The notes under the pieces: model-generated
Database searches by the model: none
Seen by the model: the letters and a program-made list of their open reading frames with translations, nothing else
What the model was told of the DNA's origin: nothing
Source: Blautia coccoides
Lineage (GTDB): Bacteria; Bacillota; Clostridia; Lachnospirales; Lachnospiraceae
Direction: 5' to 3'
Assembly: GCF_034355335.1 (NCBI RefSeq)
Contig: NZ_CP136422.1
Coordinates: forward strand, 747,001-811,000
Length of the DNA stretch: 64,000 nt
In this document: in pieces, positions 1 through 6,736 of the stretch
Layout: every line of letters starts with the position of its first letter
Numbering within the stretch: the stretch's first letter is position 1
Program-made: the position numbers and the translations under genes

Positions 1-491
1 TGATTATATATGTGACCAGTTATGATAAGTACACCATGGACAGCTTTGAGGTATCCCCATTTCGGTACCTGCTAAAACCAGTTGATTATGAAAGGATTGA
101 ACAGGTATTTTCGGCCGCTGTGGATGAGATTTTGAATAATCATGCCAGCCTGTTCTTCAAGCGCAATAATGAGCAGGTTCAAATAAACTGTGAAGAAATC
201 ATTTCTATCATTTCGGAGAATGGACGCATGCTCCGGGTAATTACCAGGGAGGAACAGCCAGAGGATTTATTTTACGCAAAGTTAAAGGATATTGAGAAAC
301 AGCTGAATCCTTTTGTTTTCGTTAAAGTAAACCAGGGGACGATAATAAACTTAAACTTTGTCCATATCATTTCAAGTGAAGAGGTTCATTTGACTAGCGG
401 AGAGATGGTTCCAATCAGCCGTGGGAGGAAGAAAGCAGTGAAGGAGGCATATAGCCTCTATGTGAAAAGGAAGGCTGGCATATGTCCATAA
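1..491 (+). CDS. LytTR-family response regulator, 3' part (AgrA/ComE type)
   Basis: The reading frame is open from the window edge, so the start lies upstream. The first residues match the end of a receiver domain (VTSYDKY..., then FRYLLKPVD with the conserved Lys). A LytTR DNA-binding domain of about 100 residues follows (KRNNEQVQINCEEIISI... to the C-terminus, with a typical VKVNQGTIINLNFV stretch). Such proteins bind paired 9-bp direct repeats and activate peptide or quorum-sensing operons. The stop overlaps the kinase start by 10 nt, so the two are co-translated. The likely target is the repeat pair at 1806-1838. A GTG at position 12 could be read as a start but would cut the receiver domain in half. 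Confidence 0.9.
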   Translation, partial: IIYVTSYDKYTMDSFEVSPFRYLLKPVDYERIEQVFSAAVDEILNNHASLFFKRNNEQVQINCEEIISIISENGRMLRVITREEQPEDLFYAKLKDIEKQLNPFVFVKVNQGTIINLNFVHIISSEEVHLTSGEMVPISRGRKKAVKEAYSLYVKRKAGICP

Positions 492-1765
492 TTGAAATTA
501 GTTTATTTTATTTTCTGGTTATTTTAATAACAATATTACAGAGTGCTACTGCTTATATATATTTCACAGGATTTTTCGGTTTCCGGCTGGGAAAAAGGCT
601 TTTTCTTGCGCTCACCGTTTTCTATATGCTTGCAATCAAATTTTTACCCGGGGAGATATTGGTTCGGATTGTAATGCTGCTTATTTTCCTCTTTATACTG
701 ACCGCAGCGGCTTTATTTGGTTCGATTGAGAAGAAGGTTTACCATGTTTTGTCTTTTACATTTAGCCTGACTCTGTGCGAGCTTACATTTTCGACTCTCA
801 ATGGCGAGGGTGGGATGGATATACAGACAGAGTATTTAAAATGGATGGCAGTTTATTTCCTGATCAACATCCTGTTCTGCCTCTTTGTCATTGTAATTAT
901 AAAGATCCTGATGTATTTCCGGGAAGAAAACAGCGAGGGCTTGACAGAAAAAGAATACCTGCTTTTGTCCATTATACCACTGGCGTCACTTATTATTATC
1001 TACGTTTCGGCAGATATGCCTTACCTGCCAAAGATCATGAGCTGTGTATGCCTTATTTTCATCAATCTGAGTTATATTGTCATATATGACAGGATTGCCA
1101 AGAAAAACTATGAAATACACAGGTTTTCTGTAATTGAGGAACAAAATCATTATTATCAGGAGCGGATTACGAATCAGCAGGAACTTGCAAGGATGAGGCA
1201 TGATTTGAAAAATATCCTGATTACCATTGATTCCTGTATAGTAAAGAACGACGTCCAGGCAGCCAAAGAACAGTTAAGTGCATTGCTGGAGACAAAGGCT
1301 CTTTGCCACGATGAATTTACTGGATGTGTGGCGGTAGATTCAATATTAAATGTTAAAATACAAAAAATCAAGGAACATGGCATCACATACAATCTTAACC
1401 TTCAAATTCCCAGTGATCTGAAGGTTAAGGATAACAATATACTGGATGTCAGCGCCATTTTAGGAAATCTGTTGGACAATGCAATCGAGGCTGTGCTCCG
1501 GATCGGGAAGGATAAGGAAAGAAAAATTGATATTGTGATACAGTATAATAATGGTAAGCTGATATTTAATCTTCAGAATACCTCGAACCAGATCCTGACG
1601 GATTTTACCCATATACTGATCAGATCAGAAAAGGGTAAGGAAAGATATGGCATAGGCATCAGCAGTATCAAGGAGCGTGTTGACCGTCTCAAAGGGTATT
1701 ATGATTTTGGCTATGAGGGAGGGCAGTATACCGCACTGATTGTAATTCCAATTGAAAATAGTTGA
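482..1765 (+). CDS. AgrC-like sensor histidine kinase (HPK10/GHKL type)
   Basis: A 427-aa protein. The first ~200 residues are hydrophobic, with about six membrane segments, as in AgrC-type receptors of peptide signals. A dimerisation helix follows with RMRHDLKN, where His240 is the likely phospho-acceptor. The GHKL ATPase has an N-box (ILGNLLDNAIEA) and a glycine box (RYGIGISSIKERV). It should phosphorylate the LytTR regulator encoded directly upstream. No agrD or agrB gene is visible, so the signal may be encoded left of the window, or it may be the downstream peptide. A terminator follows at 1771, so the two-component pair is transcribed apart from the biosynthetic genes. Confidence 0.9.
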   Translation: MSIIEISLFYFLVILITILQSATAYIYFTGFFGFRLGKRLFLALTVFYMLAIKFLPGEILVRIVMLLIFLFILTAAALFGSIEKKVYHVLSFTFSLTLCELTFSTLNGEGGMDIQTEYLKWMAVYFLINILFCLFVIVIIKILMYFREENSEGLTEKEYLLLSIIPLASLIIIYVSADMPYLPKIMSCVCLIFINLSYIVIYDRIAKKNYEIHRFSVIEEQNHYYQERITNQQELARMRHDLKNILITIDSCIVKNDVQAAKEQLSALLETKALCHDEFTGCVAVDSILNVKIQKIKEHGITYNLNLQIPSDLKVKDNNILDVSAILGNLLDNAIEAVLRIGKDKERKIDIVIQYNNGKLIFNLQNTSNQILTDFTHILIRSEKGKERYGIGISSIKERVDRLKGYYDFGYEGGQYTALIVIPIENS

Positions 1766-1770
1766 TTTTA

Positions 1771-1804
1771 GGCTTCCGAAATTTCATCGGGAGCTATTTT
1801 TTTA
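1771..1804 (+). terminator. Intrinsic terminator after the kinase gene
   Basis: Imperfect stem (GGCTTCCGA pairing with TCGGGAGCT, G-U pairs allowed) followed directly by ATTTTTTT. It separates the regulator pair from the next promoter. Confidence 0.7.
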
Positions 1805-1805
1805 T

Positions 1806-1872
1806 CAAATACTACATTGTTTTTTACCAAATACTACAACTTCAGGCACAGCAGCAGTTTTTAAGATATACT
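1806..1872 (+). promoter_or_regulatory. LytTR-type direct repeats plus -10 box driving the peptide operon
   Basis: The 11-mer CAAATACTACA occurs at 1806-1816 and again at 1828-1838, exactly 22 bp apart (two helical turns), which is the geometry of AgrA/LytTR operators. A partial third copy (ATACTACA) is at 1868-1875. A -10 box TATACT lies at 1867-1872. The -35 region near 1844 is poor, as expected for an activator-dependent promoter with the activator bound just upstream. The first gene starts at 1904. Assignment to the adjacent LytTR regulator is inference. Confidence 0.65.
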
Positions 1873-1903
1873 ACAAACATCTTAAGAGAGGAACACAAAA
1901 CAG

Positions 1904-2515
1904 ATGAATGAATCTTGGAAAAGAAAATATTCACTGCTGATTGCAATTGCTATTTCAGTGATTTCCGCATTTATGCTTCTCTTCCTGATGATATGCTTTG
2001 GATTCTTCCCTATTAGGATAATGGAAGGAAGCATGCTTGTGGGTTTGACGATGCCAACGGTTATTTCGCTCTACCTGTTTCCCAAGTTGTGCCAGAAAAC
2101 ACTGATGCCAGAGCGTAATAAGTCTCCAAAAGAGATGAAGCAAAGGTGGAAAGCAATTCTGTTCTTGGTTGGATTTGCAGTTTTATATGGCATAATCTGC
2201 AGGAAGGAATTTGAATCCATTCCCATGATGGCAGTCATTATATTACATTACACGGCAGTCAGTCTGGGAGAGGAATTTACTTATAGGAAGCTTATCCTGG
2301 GTCTTTTAAATACAAGGTATAAAACCTGGATTGCGGTTGTTGTAAATGCAATTATGTTCTCTTTTATTTTACATATAAACGAGGATTTGATAGCAAACCT
2401 GCTGATACGGTTTCCGATGGGCATCGTGCTTGGCTGCATTGCGGTGAAGACAAATACTATTGCATATACAATAGTATTACACACCATTTATAATTTGATA
2501 GTGTTGATTTTGTAG
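1904..2515 (+). CDS. CPBP-family intramembrane metalloprotease
   Basis: A 203-aa polytopic membrane protein with the CPBP (Abi/CAAX protease) motifs: GEEFTYRK (Glu123, Glu124, Arg128), a histidine in FSFILHINED and a later LHTIYN. Family members cleave peptides within the membrane and often sit in bacteriocin clusters as leader proteases or self-immunity proteins. It is the first gene after the LytTR-type promoter and is followed 10 nt later by a small membrane protein. It could process the 33-aa peptide encoded at 6571, or protect the cell from it; the sequence does not decide which. Confidence 0.85.
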   Translation: MNESWKRKYSLLIAIAISVISAFMLLFLMICFGFFPIRIMEGSMLVGLTMPTVISLYLFPKLCQKTLMPERNKSPKEMKQRWKAILFLVGFAVLYGIICRKEFESIPMMAVIILHYTAVSLGEEFTYRKLILGLLNTRYKTWIAVVVNAIMFSFILHINEDLIANLLIRFPMGIVLGCIAVKTNTIAYTIVLHTIYNLIVLIL

Positions 2516-2525
2516 GAGGATCGAA

Positions 2526-2987
2526 ATGAAGAAGGTTAGTAGGATTGCATTAATTATTTCGGGCGTTTTGTTGGCGGTAGATGTGATATACGTTATAAAC
2601 CATCTGCAGACGATGAACATTTTGAACTTTTTAGGGATGGTGGTTCTGCTCCCATGTGTGTTTATTTCCTTGATAATAGCAAGTTTGATTGCCGAAACTC
2701 ATTTCCGGGAAGTGAAGCAGCAGGGACTCATAGCAGGTATCTCAGGAGTGGTGATAGCTGTTCTTGCGTATGTAGTGGCGGGTCAGAATCAGAACTATAT
2801 TGAAAACATTATAGAAAATTCAAAAAAGATGACGGAATCATCAAACTTATCCGTATCCGATATCAGCATCAGCAGTGGAGTTTCCTCTTATGTTTTCGTT
2901 TTCATAATGATTTTTGTATTAAGCATGGGCTTCAGCATTCTGTTTAATGTTTTACGGGAGAGGAGAAAAGTAAATGTTTCTAAATGA
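2526..2987 (+). CDS. Four-TM membrane protein of the peptide operon, unknown function
   Basis: A 153-aa protein with about four hydrophobic helices (roughly residues 6-27, 31-58, 67-87 and 120-143) and a basic C-terminus (RERRKVNVSK). I do not recognise a family. The start has a strong GGAGG site, and the gene overlaps the radical SAM gene by 14 nt, so the two are translationally coupled. An immunity or export-accessory role would fit, but this is inference from position only. Confidence 0.75.
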   Translation: MKKVSRIALIISGVLLAVDVIYVINHLQTMNILNFLGMVVLLPCVFISLIIASLIAETHFREVKQQGLIAGISGVVIAVLAYVVAGQNQNYIENIIENSKKMTESSNLSVSDISISSGVSSYVFVFIMIFVLSMGFSILFNVLRERRKVNVSK

Positions 2988-4194
2988 GAATAATGTTGTA
3001 TGCGATGTCATGGGAATCCACATGATTATCAATACAGAAAATGGGGCAGTGGTCGGAGTAGATGAAGATGGTTTAGAACAGTACCAGCGATTATCAGAAG
3101 TATCGGCGTCGGTGCCGACGGATCAGGCGCTATATCAGTTTCTGATGGAAAATGAATTTATTTCAGATAGTCCCTTTGATAAGAACAGAGCAACTATAAT
3201 GACGGCATATATACATGTCACCAATAAGTGTAATTTGCATTGTCTGGGATGTTATTCAGATAATGAAGCAAGAAACAAAGGGGATGACCTTTCTACTGAA
3301 GAGATGATGAGGGTTTTGGATGAACTGCGGTCAGCTGGTGTAGAAAATCTTGTCATATCCGGAGGGGAACCATTATTCCGGAAGGATATTGTTGATTTAG
3401 TGAAACATGCAAAAGAAAGCTGTGGGATAGAGAGAATCACCTTAATTACAAATGGAACTGTTGGCGGCAGGGAGATTTATACTGGCCTTGCCCCATACTT
3501 AGATACAATGGCAGTTTCCTTGGATACATACGCTCCGGAATGCCATGCATATTTAAGAGACGAAGGGATTTTTGATAAGATTGTAGATCATATTAAACAG
3601 ATGCAGGAATCAGGGTTAAAGGTATCCATACTTCCAACTCTGCATCATAAAAATGCAGGGCGGATGTTGGATTATATAGAGCTATCGAAGCAGCTGGAGA
3701 CAGAAATCAGTTTCAGTATCTTTACAACCAGACGGGAGAAAATGTACGAAGGCTATACACTCTCAAATAAAGACTTGAAATATATTTCGGAGCATTTCTC
3801 AAACTATAATATAGATGATGTGCCAATAGACAATACGTTGGAAGGAAAAAAACACTGTGGAACCGGATGCAATATAATCTCTGTTGGAACAGATGGCAGC
3901 GTTTATCCCTGTCATATGCTGATGGAAGATAAATTCAAAATAGGAAACCTTACTGAAAAAGGAATAACAGCGATATTGAAAGTAAATAAGAGCCAGAAGC
4001 AATGTTGGGAGAATGACGTAAATGATATTGCGGAGTGCAGGGTATGTGAGTTCAAATTCCTTTGCGGTGGCGGATGCAGGGCCAGGGCATACCTTGTAGA
4101 TGGCAGTATCCAGTCACCAGATCCATTCTGCAGTATGTATAAAGAGTTCTATAAGGAGACATTTTCTGCAATGCTGGAGAAGGTCAGGAGGTAG
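2974..4194 (+). CDS. Radical SAM/SPASM peptide-modifying enzyme
   Basis: A 406-aa protein. Residues 1-75 look like a PqqD/RRE-type precursor-binding domain (MIINTENGAVVGVDEDG). The radical SAM core begins with CNLHCLGC (Cys86, Cys90, Cys93) that binds the SAM [4Fe-4S] cluster, followed by ISGGEPL. The C-terminal SPASM region has Cys295, Cys299, Cys313 and CRVCEFKFLCGGGC (Cys355, 358, 364, 368) for auxiliary clusters. Such enzymes install thioether or C-C crosslinks in ribosomal peptides. The likely substrate is the 33-aa Cys/Gly peptide encoded at 6571. The upstream overlap and the 4-nt gap to the next gene indicate one operon. Confidence 0.9.
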   Translation: MFLNENNVVCDVMGIHMIINTENGAVVGVDEDGLEQYQRLSEVSASVPTDQALYQFLMENEFISDSPFDKNRATIMTAYIHVTNKCNLHCLGCYSDNEARNKGDDLSTEEMMRVLDELRSAGVENLVISGGEPLFRKDIVDLVKHAKESCGIERITLITNGTVGGREIYTGLAPYLDTMAVSLDTYAPECHAYLRDEGIFDKIVDHIKQMQESGLKVSILPTLHHKNAGRMLDYIELSKQLETEISFSIFTTRREKMYEGYTLSNKDLKYISEHFSNYNIDDVPIDNTLEGKKHCGTGCNIISVGTDGSVYPCHMLMEDKFKIGNLTEKGITAILKVNKSQKQCWENDVNDIAECRVCEFKFLCGGGCRARAYLVDGSIQSPDPFCSMYKEFYKETFSAMLEKVRR

Positions 4195-4198
4195 TTGT

Positions 4199-4570
4199 AT
4201 GGATAAATTTTATGCAGGAACAAAGTCTGAAATACTGAGCTGTTCCAGGAGAGGAATGCAGCACTTCCATTTGAAATATTTGCTTGCCCATCAGGGAGAA
4301 TTCCACATTTTGGCGGATGGGATTATGCTGGGGGACTGGAGAACGGTAAACTGGGAGATGATACGCGAAGTCACCCTGGGAGATGATGAAGTCCTCTCGG
4401 CAAAGATGTTTGCGACACAAGCGCGCCTGTTTTTCTCAAAATCTGCAAAACCGATAAAACTGCTGTTAACGGACGGAGAAGTTATTTATCTGTATTTCAA
4501 CTGGAATTTTGGAACAGGACTCAGCGCAAACACAAAGATTTATGAACAAATAAAAAGGAATACAAGATAA
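4199..4570 (+). CDS. Small soluble accessory protein of the peptide operon (PH-like fold possible)
   Basis: A 123-aa protein. The start at 4199 is chosen because AGGAGG lies 7 nt upstream and it begins 4 nt after the radical SAM stop. A longer in-frame start at 4100 would lie inside the upstream gene. The sequence alternates strands and turns (GEFHILADGIMLGDWRTV, then DGEVIYLYFNWNFG and a final amphipathic helix), which resembles bacterial PH-like domains, but I do not recognise it with certainty. Its position between the modifying enzyme and the precursor (before the IS insertion) suggests a role in peptide maturation or immunity. Confidence 0.7.
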   Translation: MDKFYAGTKSEILSCSRRGMQHFHLKYLLAHQGEFHILADGIMLGDWRTVNWEMIREVTLGDDEVLSAKMFATQARLFFSKSAKPIKLLLTDGEVIYLYFNWNFGTGLSANTKIYEQIKRNTR

Positions 4571-4759
4571 AACATAGGTTTCTGGATTCATCCTTGCATA
4601 TGCTAAAAAATTCAAATACGAAAAAGAGGAGCTTCTTGTATAATTCAAATATAAGGAATTCCGAGAAAGAAGGTTGAGAAAAAAATACCTCAGAGTAAAA
4701 TAAGATTACTGACTTTGGACGGTTAGTAAAAAATCTTATTAAACAGTGAGGTACTTGAA

Positions 4760-6049
4760 ATGAATTATAACACACAGAACGCAAAAATTGCATCTATTAC
4801 GGAAAAGACTTTAATCGTTGGTATTGATGTGGGAAGTGAAACCCATTATGCAAGAGCTTTCGGCTGGCGCAATTATGAGTACTCAAAGAAACCGTTTGCC
4901 TTCAGCAACGATGAAGCTGGATTTTCCTCATTCAAAGACTGGATGGACGATATAGCAGAGAAACATGGGATGGAAGCTGTGATTCCGGGAATGGAACCAA
5001 CCGGTCACTACTGGCTGAACCTTGGAGCGTACCTGCAGGAACAGGGAATGAAGCCGGTACATGTGAATCCGCATCATGTCAAGAAGTCTAAAGAACTGGA
5101 TGACAATAATCCGAGTAAGAATGACCGTAAAGATCCAAAAACAATTGCAGGTCTGGTAAATGAAGGAAGATTTTCATATCCATATATTCCAACCGGGATT
5201 TATGCAGAAATTAGAAATTTGTCCAACCTTCGTATTCAGACACAGGAAGAGATTACAAGAATCAAAAACAGGATCGCCCGCTGGTTCAGCATCTATTTTC
5301 CAGAGATCAAAGACGTTTACAGGAATCCGGATGCAGTAAGCGGACTGATGGTAATCAAACAGGCACCATTGCCCTGCGATATCAAAGAGCTTGGCGTGGA
5401 TGGTGTTAATAAGATATGGAGAGATGCAAGGCTGAAAGGCGCTGGGATAAAGAGGGCAACGACCCTGGTAACCGCAGCGGAGCACAGCATCGGAAATACG
5501 GAAGCACCAAGAAGTGCCAGGAAAGAGATCCGAAACCTGTTGAATGACTACGAAATATATAAGAATCGTATGGATGAACTTATGGAAGAGATAGAGGAAA
5601 CACTTTCTGAGATTGCCTATATAGATAAGCTGATGGAGATCAATGGGATTGGAATAAAAACGGTAAGCTGCTTTATTGCAGAGGTTGGAGACATTGGACG
5701 TTTTGATAATCCAAAGCAGGTGCAGAAACTGGCAGGATATGCTATTGTCGCAGACAGCTCCGGAAAGCATAATGGAGAAAGTCGTATCAGCCACAGGGGA
5801 AGAAAGCGTTTGAGATATGCGCTGTATGAAGCTGCGATATCGGTGATTGGGAAAAATAAAGAATTTAAAGAGATCCATTGTTATTACAGGACGAGGGAAA
5901 AGAATCCCCTGAAGAAGATGCAGTCGGTGATAGCGGTGGCATGTAAACTGATCCGGATATTTTATACAATACTAACAAAAGGCATAGAGTATGACGGTCA
6001 GAAGATGTTAAGTGACATTGTAAGACCTAAAATGCAGCCAGCAGCATAA
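4760..6049 (+). CDS. IS110-family transposase (DEDD recombinase), copy 1
   Basis: A 429-aa protein. The N-terminal RuvC-like DEDD domain has VGIDVGSETHY, GMEPTGHYW and KNDRKDPKTIA, which carry the acidic residues. The C-terminal transposase-20 domain has INGIGIKTVSCFIAEVGDI and the GRKRLRYALYEAA helix that includes the serine/Tnp region. Full length and intact. It is about 75-80% identical to the product of 17109-18395, so the two copies are not recent duplicates. IS110 enzymes use a bridge RNA from a non-coding end of the element to choose the target. Confidence 0.95.
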   Translation: MNYNTQNAKIASITEKTLIVGIDVGSETHYARAFGWRNYEYSKKPFAFSNDEAGFSSFKDWMDDIAEKHGMEAVIPGMEPTGHYWLNLGAYLQEQGMKPVHVNPHHVKKSKELDDNNPSKNDRKDPKTIAGLVNEGRFSYPYIPTGIYAEIRNLSNLRIQTQEEITRIKNRIARWFSIYFPEIKDVYRNPDAVSGLMVIKQAPLPCDIKELGVDGVNKIWRDARLKGAGIKRATTLVTAAEHSIGNTEAPRSARKEIRNLLNDYEIYKNRMDELMEEIEETLSEIAYIDKLMEINGIGIKTVSCFIAEVGDIGRFDNPKQVQKLAGYAIVADSSGKHNGESRISHRGRKRLRYALYEAAISVIGKNKEFKEIHCYYRTREKNPLKKMQSVIAVACKLIRIFYTILTKGIEYDGQKMLSDIVRPKMQPAA

Positions 6050-6560
6050 AGAGAAAGAAACAGTGAATCATGGCCGGTCTGAGCCTTTGAAAGGAAAGAA
6101 TGGAAGGCTGAGGCCAGCCATGATAGCTGGAAGAAACAAGTAAATGGAATGTAACAGGAAAACGTCCACCGAGAGGTGCTGTTGCAGGAAAAAGTCAGTA
6201 ATAAAAAAACAAAGAATGGAGCCAGTAGTCGGCAGGAATATTCACCAGAGGGCATGACCCTGTAAAGGAGCTGAGCTGACACCCTGGTTATGGACAGGCG
6301 GGACGAGAGAAGTTAGGACTCAGCAATGGTCTGATGATCCTGGTAGACATGGGAGGTTCGCTGCCGTAGATGGATGGGTACACACAAGGCCATGTAGAAC
6401 GAAAAGAGAAGACGTTTTATTTTGTGCACCCAAAATCCACTACTTTCGTACCAGATACAGAGAAATGTCCATTCCAATGGTTCTTTCTTCTGAGATATTT
6501 ATTGATGAAACATTAAAAAATCCTTGATTTTCAAGGAAAAAAGACTTGACTATATAGGGA
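6050..6560 (+). ncRNA. Conserved non-coding right end of IS110 copy 1 (candidate bridge RNA)
   Basis: About 510 nt without a convincing gene, yet well conserved with 18396-18920 (blocks such as AACGTCCACCGA, AGCCAGTAGTCGGCAG, GTTAGGACTCA and ATGATCCTGGTAGACA). The 7-mer GGGAGGT, identical to the right insertion junction, occurs inside at 6351-6357 and at the matching place in copy 2. Known IS110/IS1111 elements express a structured bridge RNA from one non-coding end; assigning that role here is inference. Confidence 0.5.
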
Positions 6561-6570
6561 GGTAGTACAT

Positions 6571-6672
6571 ATGTTATTCTTTTCAAAAAAAGTGAACAAA
6601 GCTGGATGTGCATCCGTAGGCGTTGTTGTATGTGGAAGCATCGGATACAACGGAAAGAAATGGAGTGCATAA
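6571..6672 (+). CDS. Candidate RiPP precursor peptide (33 aa), Cys/Gly-rich
   Basis: A short ORF with a strong GGGAGG site 8 nt before ATG. The N-terminus MLFFSKKVNKAGC is basic and hydrophobic. The rest is small and polar, with Cys13 and Cys20, five glycines and a NGKKWSA tail containing Lys-Lys-Trp. It lies between the radical SAM gene (interrupted only by the IS110) and the ABC exporter, the normal place for a precursor. Two cysteines could form thioether (sactipeptide-like) links, and Lys-Trp could be a crosslink site; both are inference. The leader would be very short, which is unusual. IS110 insertion removed its link to the upstream operon promoter but rebuilt the ribosome site. Confidence 0.6.
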   Translation: MLFFSKKVNKAGCASVGVVVCGSIGYNGKKWSA

Positions 6673-6685
6673 GTAAAAAGGGTGT

Positions 6686-6715
6686 GGGTGTCCATGGTTA
6701 ATGTCATGGGCACCC
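6686..6715 (+). terminator. Hairpin between precursor and exporter genes (partial terminator/attenuator)
   Basis: An 11-bp stem (GGGTGTCCATG with CATGGGCACCC, one G-U pair, 8-nt loop) followed by TGCTTTT. It sits 13 nt after the peptide stop and 21 nt before the exporter start. Bacteriocin operons commonly have such a leaky terminator so that the precursor mRNA exceeds the transporter mRNA. Confidence 0.55.
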
Positions 6716-6736
6716 TGCTTTTGGGAGAACCTTACG

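Larger units (their letters stand above)
4631..6560 (+). mobile_element. IS110-family element, copy 1, inserted in a ribosome-binding site
   Basis: Ends were defined by comparison with copy 2 (16981-18920): similarity starts at AGGAGCTTC on the left and stops at GGGAGGT on the right. Removing 4631-6560 rejoins the flanks into AGAGGAGGTAGTACATATG, a perfect Shine-Dalgarno plus the start codon of the 33-aa peptide gene. The element has one transposase gene, a ~130-nt left end and an unusually long ~510-nt right end. No terminal inverted repeats were seen, as expected for IS110. The exact end bases are ambiguous by a few nt because GGAG/GGGAGG is shared. Confidence 0.8.

Noticed and set aside
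5174..5878. 234-aa ORF on the minus strand
   Set aside because: Lies fully inside the IS110 transposase gene in antisense; no ribosome site and no family resemblance.
6546..6574. Outward promoter at the IS110 right end (TTGACT)
   Set aside because: A -35-like TTGACT is conserved in both copies, but at 17 bp distance there is only ATATGT, which includes the start codon; no usable -10.
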